A stretch of 64,000 bases of DNA, taken from positions 4,650,001 to 4,714,000 of the forward strand of contig NZ_CP037864.1 of assembly GCF_004353845.1 (NCBI RefSeq). Reading direction: 5' to 3'. Shown piece by piece: positions 53,019 through 62,862 of the stretch (positions within the stretch are counted from its first letter, which is position 1; each line of letters begins with the position of its first letter). Position numbers and translations under genes: made by a program. The stretch is from Citrobacter arsenatis. GTDB taxonomy: Bacteria > Pseudomonadota > Gammaproteobacteria > Enterobacterales > Enterobacteriaceae. The notes under the pieces are model-generated. The model made no database searches. It saw only the letters and a list, made by a program, of their open reading frames with translations, and was not told the origin of the DNA.

Positions 53019-54272
53019 GTGTCGCAGGACAACAATTATAGCCAGGGCCCCGTCCCTCTGGCGGCGCGGAAAGGCGTGATTCCACTGACGTTTGTCATGT
53101 TGGGACTCACATTTTTTTCCGCCAGTATGTGGACCGGCGGCACGCTCGGTACCGGTCTTTCCTATAACGATTTCTTCCTGGCAGTTCTCTTCGGTAATCT
53201 TCTCCTCGGTATTTACACTGCATTCCTCGGTTATATTGGCGCTAAAACAGGGCTCTCAACCCACCTCCTGGCGCGTTACTCATTCGGTGTTAAAGGTTCC
53301 TGGCTTCCTTCTCTGCTATTAGGCGGCACGCAGGTGGGTTGGTTTGGCGTGGGTGTAGCCATGTTTGCTATCCCGGTCGGCAAAGCGACGGGGATTGACG
53401 TTAATATCCTGATTGCGGTTTCCGGTCTGTTGATGACCCTCACCATCTTTTTTGGCATCTCGGCGCTGACCGTTTTATCTATCATCGCTGTTCCCGCTAT
53501 CGTTATTCTGGGCAGCTACTCCGTCTGGCTGGCGGTGAGCGATGTCGGCGGTCTGGAGCATTTAAAAGCAATAGTGCCGCAAACGCCACTGGATTTCTCC
53601 ACCGCGCTGGCGTTGGTTGTTGGTTCGTTTGTCAGCGCCGGGACGTTAACCGCCGACTTTGTTCGCTTTGGTCGTAATGCCAAAGGTGCGGTACTGATTG
53701 CCATGGTGGCGTTTTTCCTTGGCAACTCGTTGATGTTTATCTTTGGTGCTGCAGGGGCAGCCGCTGTCGGACAGGCGGATATCTCTGACGTGATGATTGC
53801 GCAAGGGCTGCTGCTGCCCGCGATTGTCGTTCTCGGCCTGAACATCTGGACCACCAACGACAACGCGTTGTACGCATCGGGTCTGGGATTTGCCAACGTG
53901 ACCGGCCTTTCCAGCCGCACGCTGTCGGTGGCTAACGGCATTATCGGTACGCTTTGCGCCCTGTGGCTTTACAATAACTTTGTTGGCTGGCTAACATTTC
54001 TGTCGGCAGCAATTCCGCCGATTGGCGGGGTGATTATCGCCGACTATCTGCTGAACCATCGCCGATATACCGATTTCAGCAAAGCACGATTTATGACCGT
54101 CAACTGGATAGCTATTCTGTCCGTTGCACTGGGCATTGCCGCCGGTCACTATATTCCCGGTATTGTGCCAGTCAACGCCGTACTCGGCGGCGTATTCAGC
54201 TATATCCTGCTGAATCCCCTTTTCAATCGCAGCCTTGCTAAATCACCAGAGGTCAGCCATGCAGAACAATAA
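53019..54272 (+). CDS. codB: Cytosine permease CodB
   Basis: CodB is a cytosine:cation symporter of the NCS1 family. The 417-aa protein has 12 hydrophobic segments and the substrate-region sequences GGTQVGWFGVGVAMFA and LNIWTTNDNALYASGLGFAN. GTG is the start (MSQDNNYSQGPVPL), with GGAGG 5 bp before it. codA begins 14 bp before its end. Confidence 0.96.
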   Translation: MSQDNNYSQGPVPLAARKGVIPLTFVMLGLTFFSASMWTGGTLGTGLSYNDFFLAVLFGNLLLGIYTAFLGYIGAKTGLSTHLLARYSFGVKGSWLPSLLLGGTQVGWFGVGVAMFAIPVGKATGIDVNILIAVSGLLMTLTIFFGISALTVLSIIAVPAIVILGSYSVWLAVSDVGGLEHLKAIVPQTPLDFSTALALVVGSFVSAGTLTADFVRFGRNAKGAVLIAMVAFFLGNSLMFIFGAAGAAAVGQADISDVMIAQGLLLPAIVVLGLNIWTTNDNALYASGLGFANVTGLSSRTLSVANGIIGTLCALWLYNNFVGWLTFLSAAIPPIGGVIIADYLLNHRRYTDFSKARFMTVNWIAILSVALGIAAGHYIPGIVPVNAVLGGVFSYILLNPLFNRSLAKSPEVSHAEQ

Positions 54273-55539
54273 CATCACCATCCGTCAGGCGCGTTTACAA
54301 GGACGCGAAGGATTGTGGCAGCTCACGGTTGAAAACGGGCGCTTCAGCCGGATTGAGCCTCAGGACGCGGCATCGTTGCCGCAGGGGGCAGTGCTTGATG
54401 CCGAAGGCGGCCTGGCAATTCCACCGTTCGTTGAGCCACATATCCATCTCGACACCACGCAAACTGCGGGTGAACCGAGCTGGAACCAGTCGGGTACGCT
54501 GTTTGAGGGGATTGAACGTTGGGCTGAACGTAAGGCGATGCTCACGCATGAAGACGTCAAAGCGCGCGCCATGCAAACCCTGAAGTGGCAGATGGCCAAC
54601 GGCATTCAGTATGTCCGTACTCACGTTGACGTTTCCGACCCTACGTTAACGGCGCTGAAAGCCATGCTGGAGGTAAAGCAAGAAGTCGCTCCGTGGGTAG
54701 AGTTGCAGATTGTCGCGTTCCCGCAAGAGGGTATTCTTTCTTACCCCAACGGTGAGGCGTTACTAGAGGAAGCCGTGCGTCTGGGTGCCGATGTCATTGG
54801 CGCGATCCCCCACTTTGAATTCACGCGTGAATATGGCGTTGAATCACTGCATAAGATTTTCGCCCTGGCGCAGAAGTACGACAGGCTAATCGACGTCCAC
54901 TGCGACGAAATTGATGATGAACAATCGCGCTTTGTTGAAACCGTCGCGGCGCTGGCGCATCGCGATGGTATCGGGGAACGCGTGACCGCCAGCCATACCA
55001 CGGCGATGCACTCCTATAACGGCGCGTATGCGTCCCGTCTTTTCCGCCTGTTGAAAATGTCCGGCATTAACTTTGTCGCGAATCCGCTGGTGAATATTCA
55101 CCTGCAGGGGCGTTTTGATACTTATCCTAAACGTCGCGGCATCACGCGCGTCAAAGAGATGCTGGAAGCGGAGATCAACGTTTGCTTCGGGCATGATGAC
55201 GTCTTCGATCCGTGGTATCCATTGGGCACCGCCAATATGTTACAGGTACTGCATATGGGGTTACACGTGTGCCAGCTGATGGGATACGGGCAAATTAATG
55301 ACGGTCTGAACCTGATCACCACCCACAGCGCCAAAACCCTGCACCTGCAGGACTACGGTCTGAACGTGGGGAATTCCGCGAATCTGGTGATTTTACCGGC
55401 AGAGAATGGATTTGACGCGGTTCGTCGCCAGACGCCTGCCCGTTTTTCCATTCGTCACGGGCGAGTCATTGCCGAGACGGTGCCTGCCCAGACTACGCTT
55501 CATTTAGCGCAGCCGGAAGCGGTGACGTTTAAGCGCTAG
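54259..55539 (+). CDS. codA: Cytosine deaminase CodA
   Basis: CodA converts cytosine to uracil and ammonia. The 426-aa amidohydrolase has the metal motif EPHIHLDTT (H61, H63), VHCDEIDDEQSRF and the catalytic aspartate in CFGHDDVFDPWYP. It is translationally coupled to codB. In K-12 codBA lies near lac; the position between glt and nan is the arrangement I recall from Salmonella. Confidence 0.96.
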   Translation: MQNNNITIRQARLQGREGLWQLTVENGRFSRIEPQDAASLPQGAVLDAEGGLAIPPFVEPHIHLDTTQTAGEPSWNQSGTLFEGIERWAERKAMLTHEDVKARAMQTLKWQMANGIQYVRTHVDVSDPTLTALKAMLEVKQEVAPWVELQIVAFPQEGILSYPNGEALLEEAVRLGADVIGAIPHFEFTREYGVESLHKIFALAQKYDRLIDVHCDEIDDEQSRFVETVAALAHRDGIGERVTASHTTAMHSYNGAYASRLFRLLKMSGINFVANPLVNIHLQGRFDTYPKRRGITRVKEMLEAEINVCFGHDDVFDPWYPLGTANMLQVLHMGLHVCQLMGYGQINDGLNLITTHSAKTLHLQDYGLNVGNSANLVILPAENGFDAVRRQTPARFSIRHGRVIAETVPAQTTLHLAQPEAVTFKR

Positions 55540-55553
55540 GTCGTTATATTCCA

Positions 55554-55584
55554 TGTCGGATGGAGCAAGCCTTGCCATCCGACA
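55554..55584. repeat. REP-like palindrome between codA and nanQ
   Basis: A perfect TGTCGGATGG/CCATCCGACA stem with an 11-base loop lies between convergent genes and may also act as terminator. Confidence 0.65.
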
Positions 55585-55597
55585 CGGTCTCTCATCG

Positions 55598-56065
55598 TCA
55601 GGCTTTTAATAAGCTGGCGCGCACCTTGATCACCACCTTTTTGATATCCACCGGCTCCCTCACCGCACAACCCGGTTTATGTGGCTCACCCGGCATAAAA
55701 ATTGCGAATCTTCCCGGCTTTAAGGTGAGCGCCTGCTCATCGGCAATCTGGCTACACAGTTGATAATCATCCTCAACGTGCATCTCTTCGCACTGACGAG
55801 CAGAATCGGTCATCCCAAACAGAATACGTTCTTCGCCGGATAGCAGCACCTGAATGTCAATGTACTGCTGATGCAGCTCCGCTTTCTTTTGCTCTGGGCT
55901 CTGCGTTGCAAATTGCATGACATTCATAAAAATATTATCGCCCTGCAACTCGTAGCGCCCAGGCGTCTTCTCCTGCGGATTCGCCGCAACGGCAAGCGTT
56001 AATGCCTGCTGCAAGACCGGATGTAATCCCGCAGAAGGCAGTGAACGCAACTCATCTGACATCAT
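55598..56065 (-). CDS. nanQ: N-acetylneuraminate anomerase NanQ (YhcH)
   Basis: NanQ speeds the anomeric conversion of sialic acid released or imported into the cell. The 155-aa protein is a cupin-like DUF386/YhcH domain with AELHQQYIDIQVLLSGEERI and FMPGEPHKPGC. I chose the ATG at 56065, 7 bp after GGGAG; an upstream TTG is less likely. It is the last gene of nanATEKQ. Confidence 0.92.
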   Translation of the reverse strand: MMSDELRSLPSAGLHPVLQQALTLAVAANPQEKTPGRYELQGDNIFMNVMQFATQSPEQKKAELHQQYIDIQVLLSGEERILFGMTDSARQCEEMHVEDDYQLCSQIADEQALTLKPGRFAIFMPGEPHKPGCAVREPVDIKKVVIKVRASLLKA

Positions 56066-56067
56066 AA

Positions 56068-56937
56068 TCAATCTCCCTGGGCCAACAGCGCGGCCCCCAG
56101 TAATCCAGCATCATGACGGTAATGCGCCGCCAGTAATTCCACGTGATAGGCCAAAGGCTCTTGTGCCAGATAATGTTCCACCCGCGCCAGATACCCTTCA
56201 GCCAGCCCAACGCTGCCGCCAATCACCACAATCTGGCAATCGGTCGTCGCTTTTACATCTGCGATAAGCCTCGCCAAAGTCCGCGCCGAACGATGGATCA
56301 ACCGACTTGCCTGCTCATCCCCCTGCCCGGCGCGGCTAAAAATGGTTTTGGCGTCGCATCCCGCAAGCGCGCCTTCGGCTGCCGCCGCTATTCCACGACC
56401 GGAAGCGATCGCCTCCACGCAGCCCACCCGCCCGCAACCGCATAAAGGCCCATGCGGGTCAGCCAGCGTGTGCCCCACATGCCCGGCCAGACCGCCGCTC
56501 CCGGTCAGCAGTTTCCCATCACTGACCACACCGCCGCCCACGCCGGTGGAGACGGTAATAAACACCATATCGCGGTACTCGCCGCCAAGCGCATGATACT
56601 CAGCCCACGCCGCAGCCTGTGCGTCATTGACTGCCAGCGTCGGCAACGCGGTGAGATCTTTTAGCGTTTGTACCAACGGAAAATGCAGTAGCCCGCCGAG
56701 ATTGTGTGGATTGAGCGCCAGGAGAGAACCCTCGCGGATAATCCCCGTTGAGGCCATCGCCACCCGCTTCGCTTGCCCCAAGAGCGGCGCAACGAGTGCC
56801 TGTAACGCGGCGCGTAGCGCATCCGGCGTTTTACTGGCGGGCGTAGGTTGTTCACGACGCTCGCAGATTTGTAGATTACTGTCTATCAGCGCGGCAGCCA
56901 GTTTGGTGCCGCCGATATCAATCGCCAGCGTGGTCAT
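56068..56937 (-). CDS. nanK: N-acetylmannosamine kinase NanK
   Basis: NanK phosphorylates ManNAc. The 289-aa ROK-family protein has the ATP site LAIDIGGTKLAAAL and the zinc motif GPLCGCGRVGCVEA. Its start overlaps the nanE stop by ATGA. Confidence 0.96.
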   Translation of the reverse strand: MTTLAIDIGGTKLAAALIDSNLQICERREQPTPASKTPDALRAALQALVAPLLGQAKRVAMASTGIIREGSLLALNPHNLGGLLHFPLVQTLKDLTALPTLAVNDAQAAAWAEYHALGGEYRDMVFITVSTGVGGGVVSDGKLLTGSGGLAGHVGHTLADPHGPLCGCGRVGCVEAIASGRGIAAAAEGALAGCDAKTIFSRAGQGDEQASRLIHRSARTLARLIADVKATTDCQIVVIGGSVGLAEGYLARVEHYLAQEPLAYHVELLAAHYRHDAGLLGAALLAQGD

Positions 56938-57623
56938 AGCGCAGCCTTTTTCATCGCCGCGGTATACCACTGGCAAATATGTTCCAGTCGGGTAATGGCA
57001 GAGCCGACTGTAACCGCCCACGCCCCGTGACGCATAGCTTCGCCAGCCTGTGCTGGCGTGTTGTAGCGTCCCTCGGCAATCACCCTACATCCGGCATCAC
57101 TTAACGCTTTTACCAACGCCAGATCCGGCTCCTCCGGCGTACCTGCCGTGGTGTAGCCCGAAAGCGTCGTCCCAATAATTTCTGCCCCAAGCTTCTGACA
57201 GGCCAGACCGTCTTCCAGCGAGGAGCAGTCGGTCATCGCCAGACGTTGATGTTGATGAATACGCGCCAGTAGCGTACTGACCGGAACGGGACGAACGCGA
57301 CCGGTTCCATCAATCGCAATAATGTCTGCCCCCGCGTGCGCCAGCGCATCGACATCCTCTAAAAACGCAGTGATGCGCACCGGAGAATCATCAAGATCAC
57401 GTTTCAAAATGCCGATAATCGGTAGCGAAACCACCGCCCGGGTGGCCCGCAGATTCTCCACGCCTTCAATACGTAGCGCCACTGCGCCAGCCTGCTCTGC
57501 CGCCAATGCCATCGCTGCGACAATTTCGGGTTTATCCAGCGGACTGTCAGGAACAGGCTGGCAGGAGACAATCAATCCGCCGTTGGCGGCTATTTTTTTA
57601 TCCAGTTGTTCAAGTAACGACAT
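56934..57623 (-). CDS. nanE: N-acetylmannosamine-6-phosphate 2-epimerase NanE
   Basis: NanE converts ManNAc-6-P to GlcNAc-6-P, which enters the NagA/NagB route. The 229-aa TIM-barrel protein matches E. coli in length and keeps IGILKRDL and AEGRYNTP. It lies 47 bp downstream of nanT. Confidence 0.96.
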   Translation of the reverse strand: MSLLEQLDKKIAANGGLIVSCQPVPDSPLDKPEIVAAMALAAEQAGAVALRIEGVENLRATRAVVSLPIIGILKRDLDDSPVRITAFLEDVDALAHAGADIIAIDGTGRVRPVPVSTLLARIHQHQRLAMTDCSSLEDGLACQKLGAEIIGTTLSGYTTAGTPEEPDLALVKALSDAGCRVIAEGRYNTPAQAGEAMRHGAWAVTVGSAITRLEHICQWYTAAMKKAAL

Positions 57624-57670
57624 ACATCTTCCCTTACTACTCTTGCCCAGCTTTACGCCGGGCAATTGGA

Positions 57671-59161
57671 TTACGTTTTGGATTTCATCATGGTGCTTTT
57701 ATCACCGCCGAACGGCACGGCCCCGCTAAATGGTCGACCATCGATGGCATCATGCGTGCGTAACGCCTCGGGGCGCAGCCAACGCTGTACGCGGGACGGC
57801 ATATCGAGACCAATCAGCAGGATCACCACAAATGTCAGACCGAAAGAGAGCGAGCCCAGCGCGGTGCCCAAATCCAGTCGTTGGGCTATCAGCGCGCCGA
57901 TGATCGGCGCCAGCGCCCCACCCAGTGCGCCAACGTTGTAGGTGAAGCCTAAACCCGCAGCACGCTGGTCGGTGTCGAAATAGCCGCCAATTAATTTCGG
58001 TAAGATCCCGGAGATCCCCTGGCCGAGCATTTGCTGGAAAAACAGCAATAAACCCAGCACCCAGACGTTTGCACCGCCGATAGCAAATACCGGAATAATC
58101 AGCAACTGCGAGGCCAGCAGGCTACAGACATAGGCTTTACGGGTGCCCAGCCAGTCGCCAAGAAAGCCGCCGACACAACAACCGACCGCCGCGCCAAAGC
58201 CGCTAAAGAACAGCACTTTGGCAACCGTAGACGGGTCATACATTAGTTCGGTTTTCAGATAAGTTGGCAGCAGCGCCTGAATCGGCCATGAATAGAGGAA
58301 AGCGAACAGCACGACCACCATCAGCATGACGCCCGTCGGCCAGCGTTTCCCGCTGCTTTGCACCATAAAACTAATGAAGATAAACGCGCATATCAGCCCG
58401 AGAATCGCCACGATAGCCGCATTTTGCAGATTGCCCGCAAAGCAGAACCACAGCGCGGTTGCGGCGGCGAGAGTCATCAGAATATTAATTACCCGATGCT
58501 CACCCCGATAGAGAATGTCCACCATCGTACGCACCGGCGCTTTGCCTTCGTGTTTCTCTTTCCAGTCTTCCGCTTCAGGAATATTTTTACGCAGCCAGAG
58601 GGCGAAGATAATCGGCAGAATGCCGATGAAGAACAGCGCGCGCCATCCCCAGACCGGGACTACCAGGCTGTAAACCTGGGCGGCGATCACTGCGCCAACG
58701 GAGAAGCCTGAGATCAGGAAACCACTGGCTTTGTTACGCAGGTGTTTAGGCCAGCTTTCAATGACATAGGTGGCGCTGGAGCCGTATTCACCGGCCATCC
58801 CCATCCCGATAACCAGGCGGGCAATGAACATGGTGGTGTAGCCTGGCGCGAAGCCGCAGGCCAGCGTCCCCACAGAGAACAGAATGATGCTGGTGACCAT
58901 CGCCAGGCGGCGTCCGTAACGGTCGCCCATTGCCCCCAGCATTAACCCGCCAAACCAACGGGAGATAAAGGCGGCAGAGATCAGACTGGCAGCCTGTACC
59001 GTTGTAAGACCGAATTCACCTTGTACTTCCGTCAGCACAAGGGCAATTAACACAAAATCAAAACCATCAAGTAAATATCCCAGCCAGGCGGCGGAAAATG
59101 CCCGCCATTGCGCCCGATTGAGATGGCGATACCACGGGATGCTCTGGGTAGAAGTACTCAT
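57671..59161 (-). CDS. nanT: Sialic acid:H+ symporter NanT
   Basis: NanT imports N-acetylneuraminate. The 496-aa major-facilitator protein has about 14 hydrophobic segments, the MFS loop GAMGDRYGRRLAM after helix 2 and an extra central pair of helices typical of NanT. It is separated from nanA by REP sequences. Confidence 0.96.
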   Translation of the reverse strand: MSTSTQSIPWYRHLNRAQWRAFSAAWLGYLLDGFDFVLIALVLTEVQGEFGLTTVQAASLISAAFISRWFGGLMLGAMGDRYGRRLAMVTSIILFSVGTLACGFAPGYTTMFIARLVIGMGMAGEYGSSATYVIESWPKHLRNKASGFLISGFSVGAVIAAQVYSLVVPVWGWRALFFIGILPIIFALWLRKNIPEAEDWKEKHEGKAPVRTMVDILYRGEHRVINILMTLAAATALWFCFAGNLQNAAIVAILGLICAFIFISFMVQSSGKRWPTGVMLMVVVLFAFLYSWPIQALLPTYLKTELMYDPSTVAKVLFFSGFGAAVGCCVGGFLGDWLGTRKAYVCSLLASQLLIIPVFAIGGANVWVLGLLLFFQQMLGQGISGILPKLIGGYFDTDQRAAGLGFTYNVGALGGALAPIIGALIAQRLDLGTALGSLSFGLTFVVILLIGLDMPSRVQRWLRPEALRTHDAIDGRPFSGAVPFGGDKSTMMKSKT

Positions 59162-59190
59162 TTTACTCTCCCGACGATTTTTGTTGTTGT

Positions 59191-59262
59191 GCCGGATAGC
59201 GGCTTTGCCTTATCCGGCCTACGGTCGAAAATCCAGGCCGGGCGAGCGAAGCGCCCCCGGCG
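59191..59262. repeat. REP/BIME repeats between nanA and nanT
   Basis: GCCGGATAGCGGC..GCCTTATCCGGCCTAC and GGCCGGGCGAGCGAAGCGCCCCCGGC-type palindromes (two units) lie inside the nan operon. REP structures here may stabilise the nanA part of the message. Confidence 0.8.
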
Positions 59263-59270
59263 ACCCGCTA

Positions 59271-60164
59271 TTACGCCTTTTCCGCCAGCAGTTGGTTAGC
59301 CAACGCTTTCAGCTCTGGCAGATAGTGTTCATCTACCGGGGCAAACGGCTTACGACACAGCGGAACAGAAACCACGTCCATATAGTGCAGTACCGTTTTC
59401 AGGCCACGGAACACGCCAACCTTAATGAGCAGATCGATAACCTTATTGCACTCAGTTTGCAGCTTTTGCGCCGTCCGGATGTCGCCTTCTTTGAGCGCTT
59501 TCACAATTCCCTGATAGCGCCATCCCATGATGTTGTATGTGCTACCGATACCGCCATCTGCACCCGCCAGCAAACCAGAAGCAAAGATCTCGTCATAACC
59601 GTTATAAAGCACCAGATCGGGATGAGCGCGGCGGATCTGTTCCATCTGATAGAGATCGCCGGAAGTTTGTTTCAGCGCGCCAACGCCAGGTAGCGTCACC
59701 AGCGTGTTGATCTGATCCAGAGTCAGTTTTACGCCGCTCAGCGCCGGGATGTTATAGACCACCATCGGCAATCCATTCGCTGAATCAATAATTGCGCGGT
59801 AGTGGTCGCAATGCTCTTCAAAGCTGAACGGATAGTAAAACGGCGTGACGGCCGAAACTGCATCAAAGCCGTAACGATGCGCGGCGCTCGCCAGCTGTTG
59901 GCTTTCTTCGGTGCTCACCGTGCCAACATGGGCGATCAGCGTCACCTTGCCTTTCGCTTCTTCGGCCACAATTTCCAGCACCTGCTCTCTTTCAACGCGG
60001 TTTTGGACAAAGGCCTCACCCGTTGAGCCACCGACATAGAGCCCATCGACACCCTGACCAATGTTGAAACGCACCAGGCGGCGCAGACTCTCGATGTCCA
60101 GTCGCTGTTGATTATCGAATGGGGTTAATAACGCTGGCATTACGCCTTTTAAATCTCTTGCCAT
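59271..60164 (-). CDS. nanA: N-acetylneuraminate lyase NanA
   Basis: NanA cleaves sialic acid to ManNAc and pyruvate. The 297-aa protein has the DHDPS-family motif GSTGE (46-50), Y137 and the Schiff-base lysine K165 (GALKQTSGD). It is first of the nanATEKQ operon and carries the NanR operator in its upstream region. Confidence 0.97.
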   Translation of the reverse strand: MARDLKGVMPALLTPFDNQQRLDIESLRRLVRFNIGQGVDGLYVGGSTGEAFVQNRVEREQVLEIVAEEAKGKVTLIAHVGTVSTEESQQLASAAHRYGFDAVSAVTPFYYPFSFEEHCDHYRAIIDSANGLPMVVYNIPALSGVKLTLDQINTLVTLPGVGALKQTSGDLYQMEQIRRAHPDLVLYNGYDEIFASGLLAGADGGIGSTYNIMGWRYQGIVKALKEGDIRTAQKLQTECNKVIDLLIKVGVFRGLKTVLHYMDVVSVPLCRKPFAPVDEHYLPELKALANQLLAEKA

Positions 60165-60199
60165 AACGACCTCTGACGATGATTAGTGTTATCTGACTA

Positions 60200-60222
60200 C
60201 ATACCTTTATACCTGTTATACC
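60200..60222 (-). promoter_or_regulatory. NanR operator: three GGTATA-type repeats over the nanA promoter
   Basis: On the reverse strand GGTATA (60222-60217), GGTATA (60213-60208) and GGTATG (60205-60200) are spaced by 9 and 8 bp. NanR binds tandem GGTATA repeats and sialic acid relieves repression. The first repeat overlaps a TATAAC -10 element at 60220-60215. Confidence 0.9.
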
Positions 60223-60261
60223 AGATCAAATAAGCAGCAATACAATACAGAACGCTTATAG

Positions 60262-60277
60262 TGCGATCTGCTTCACT
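60262..60277 (-). promoter_or_regulatory. Predicted CRP site upstream of nanA
   Basis: GTGA-N6-TCGCA on the reverse strand matches most of the CRP consensus. Its centre is about 60 bp upstream of the start predicted from the -10 at 60215-60220, the usual place for CRP activation. Confidence 0.6.
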
Positions 60278-60298
60278 AAAAGATCGTCAGGATCGCGA

Positions 60299-61090
60299 TC
60301 ACTTACGCAATTTTTTACTTTTGCTGAAGGCGTGCCAGGTGGCGGAAACGCTGTTGAGGTGTTCTTGCAGTGCGCGATCTGCTTCTTCAGGATCGCGCTG
60401 ACGAATCGCCTCGACAATAGCGATATGCTGCTGATAACTCACGCTATTGTGCTCATACAGTTCCTGATCGGCAACGGTCGGGCGGGCGGCAATCAGCCAG
60501 TCTAACAGCGCCACATGGATTGCCATAAAGATGGGGTTACCGGGAATCTCCGCCAGTACACGGTGAAAATCAACGTCCGAGCGAATGAACAATGCATTGT
60601 CATCGAGCGACTGGCTGTTGATCTCCAGCGCTTTCGCCAGTCTGTCGATTTGTTCGTCCGTCGCATGTTCGGCGGCGTATCGGACCAGGCTTGATTCAAA
60701 AAACAGTCGCAACTGTTCGAAGTGGGCAATGCCGCCGGGATGCGCGAGGAAATCTTTCGCCATACCGGACAGCTCGCTGATAATAGTATCAGCCGAAGGA
60801 CGCGAAACGCGGGCGCGCTCGCCGTTGTTGATTTGTACCAGACCTTTGCGTTTTAACGCTGCCAGCGCTTCTCGTACAGAAGGACGGCCCACGTTAAAGA
60901 AGGCCATCAGCTCCCGCTCAGACGGCAACTGTTCGCCCTCGCCAAATTCCCGACGACGAATCATCTGCTCCAATTCTTCTTCAACCATCTCAGACAGTTT
61001 TTTACGCGCCAGCGGGCGATTGCGTAAGCTACGGCCAATGGTGGATGGAGAGTCTTCAGCTTGCGAATCAAATGCGTTCATAGGGTCCAT
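60299..61090 (-). CDS. nanR: Sialic acid-responsive transcriptional repressor NanR
   Basis: NanR represses nan genes until N-acetylneuraminate binds. The 263-aa protein has an N-terminal extension, a GntR-type winged helix (LPSERELMAFFNVGRPSVREALAAL, split here by usual helix turns) and a C-terminal FCD ligand domain. The ATG at 61090 gives MDPMNAFDSQ; the ATG three codons later is also possible. Confidence 0.95.
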   Translation of the reverse strand: MDPMNAFDSQAEDSPSTIGRSLRNRPLARKKLSEMVEEELEQMIRRREFGEGEQLPSERELMAFFNVGRPSVREALAALKRKGLVQINNGERARVSRPSADTIISELSGMAKDFLAHPGGIAHFEQLRLFFESSLVRYAAEHATDEQIDRLAKALEINSQSLDDNALFIRSDVDFHRVLAEIPGNPIFMAIHVALLDWLIAARPTVADQELYEHNSVSYQQHIAIVEAIRQRDPEEADRALQEHLNSVSATWHAFSKSKKLRK

Positions 61091-61449
61091 TCAGCTAAGT
61101 CGTGGTGACAAACAACAGCGGGTTTATCCTAACACAGGATCGAAAGCAGGGTGAAATGATGGTCAATCGGGCTGGGCGACTTATTGGTAATATCTATCTT
61201 CAGGATATTTTATTATGTTTAAGCATTACGCTTTTCTTTAATTAAACAGCATCATATTCGCTTCATGAAATTTATGAATATGAACGTGATAAATTATCAT
61301 AACCATCTATTTTATAACGATAAATAATTTAAACATCGAATTAAAAATAAGATATTCACTCCATAAAAAGCACCCGAAAAAATATAACATCCGTTTTGAC
61401 AACAGCATTATTACCGGATTTATCTTCTTCTCTGGCATGGAGTGAAACA
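61091..61449. other. Intergenic region nanR-dcuD
   Basis: No gene is visible. 61190-61390 is very AT-rich and should hold the divergent promoters. A GGAG lies 10 bp before the dcuD ATG. I could not assign specific operators. Confidence 0.5.
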
Positions 61450-62817
61450 ATGTTCGGCATCATTATCTCTGTCATCGTTTTATTAACGATGGGTTACCTG
61501 ATCCTCAAAAACTACAAGCCGCAGGTCGTGCTGGCCGCCGCCGGGATCTTCCTGATGATCTGCGGCGTCTGGCTGGGCTACGGCGCGCTGGTTGCTGACG
61601 ACAAGAGCAGCGGCTATCTGCTGGTCGATATTTACAACGAAATTCTGCGGATGCTTTCCACCCGGGCGGCCGGACTGGGGTTATCAATCATGGCGGTCGG
61701 CGGTTATGCCCGTTATATGGACAAGATGGGAGCCAGCAGAGCGATGGTTAGCCTGTTAAGCCGCCCATTAAAGCTAATCCGCTCACCTTATGTTGTTCTT
61801 GCAGCCACCTATGTGATTGGTCAGATCATGGCTCAGTTCATTACCAGCGCTTCCGGTTTAGGCATGCTGCTGATGGTGACGCTGTTCCCGACGCTGGTCA
61901 GTCTTGGCGTTAGTCGTTTATCCGCGGTGGCGGTCATTGCCACCTCGATGTCAATTGAGTGGGGCATCCTGGAAACCAACTCAATTTTTGCCGCGCAGGT
62001 CGCAGGCATGAAAATCGCTACCTACTTCTTTCAGTATCAGTTACCCGTCGCATCGTGCGTGATCGTTGCTGTCGCTATTGCGCATTTTTTCGTTCAGCGG
62101 CAGTTTGATAAAAAAGCATTCCCGGAAAGCAACGGATTCGCTGAACAAAAGACGCTGGAAAACGTACCTCCACTCTATTACGCCATTCTCCCCGTTATGC
62201 CGTTGCTTCTGATGTTGGGATCGCTTGCCCTTGCACATATGGGGCTAATGAAAGCAGAGCTGAATCTGGTGGTGGTGATGCTGATGAGCATGACGCTGAC
62301 CATGTTTGTCGAATTCCTGCATAAACATAATCTGCGCGAAACGATGGATGATGTGCAGGCTTTTTTTGACGGCATGGGGACGCAGTTTGCCAACGTTGTC
62401 ACGCTGGTGGTCGCCGGTGAGATCTTTGCGAAAGGGTTGACGACTATCGGGACTGTCGACGCCGTAATAAAGGGCGCAGAGCATTCCGGTCTCGGCGGCA
62501 TCGGCGTGATGATCATCATGGCCGTGGTTATTGCCGCTTGTGCGATCGTTATGGGGTCAGGCAACGCGCCGTTTATGTCTTTTGCCAGCCTGATTCCGGA
62601 TATAGCCGCCGGACTACATATTCCTGCGGTAGTGATGATTATGCCGATGCATTTTGCTACTACGCTGGCCCGGGCGGTGTCACCCATTACTGCGGTAATT
62701 GTAGTGACATCGGGTATTGCCGGCGTATCGCCCTTTGAGGTGGTAAAACGTACGGCTATCCCGATGGCGGTGGGATTTGTGGTGAATATGATAGCCACCA
62801 TCGCACTGTTTTACTGA
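61450..62817 (+). CDS. dcuD: DcuC-family C4-dicarboxylate transporter DcuD
   Basis: DcuD is a putative C4-dicarboxylate carrier of the inner membrane. The 455-aa protein starts MFGIIISVIVLLTMGYLILK, equal to E. coli in length, with about 12 hydrophobic segments and the signature MGSGNAPFMSFASLIPDIA. It is paralogous to the transporter next to the isoaspartyl dipeptidase in this window. The reading frame extends 18 codons upstream without homology. Confidence 0.94.
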   Translation: MFGIIISVIVLLTMGYLILKNYKPQVVLAAAGIFLMICGVWLGYGALVADDKSSGYLLVDIYNEILRMLSTRAAGLGLSIMAVGGYARYMDKMGASRAMVSLLSRPLKLIRSPYVVLAATYVIGQIMAQFITSASGLGMLLMVTLFPTLVSLGVSRLSAVAVIATSMSIEWGILETNSIFAAQVAGMKIATYFFQYQLPVASCVIVAVAIAHFFVQRQFDKKAFPESNGFAEQKTLENVPPLYYAILPVMPLLLMLGSLALAHMGLMKAELNLVVVMLMSMTLTMFVEFLHKHNLRETMDDVQAFFDGMGTQFANVVTLVVAGEIFAKGLTTIGTVDAVIKGAEHSGLGGIGVMIIMAVVIAACAIVMGSGNAPFMSFASLIPDIAAGLHIPAVVMIMPMHFATTLARAVSPITAVIVVTSGIAGVSPFEVVKRTAIPMAVGFVVNMIATIALFY

Positions 62818-62836
62818 CCCCGAAGCCAAAAAACAG

Positions 62837-62862
62837 AACAGGCCCCAAAGGGCCTGTTTTTT
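62837..62862. terminator. Bidirectional terminator between dcuD and sspB
   Basis: AACAGGCCC/GGGCCTGTT stem with a CAAA loop is followed by six Ts on the forward strand; the reverse strand has TT runs as well. Confidence 0.85.
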
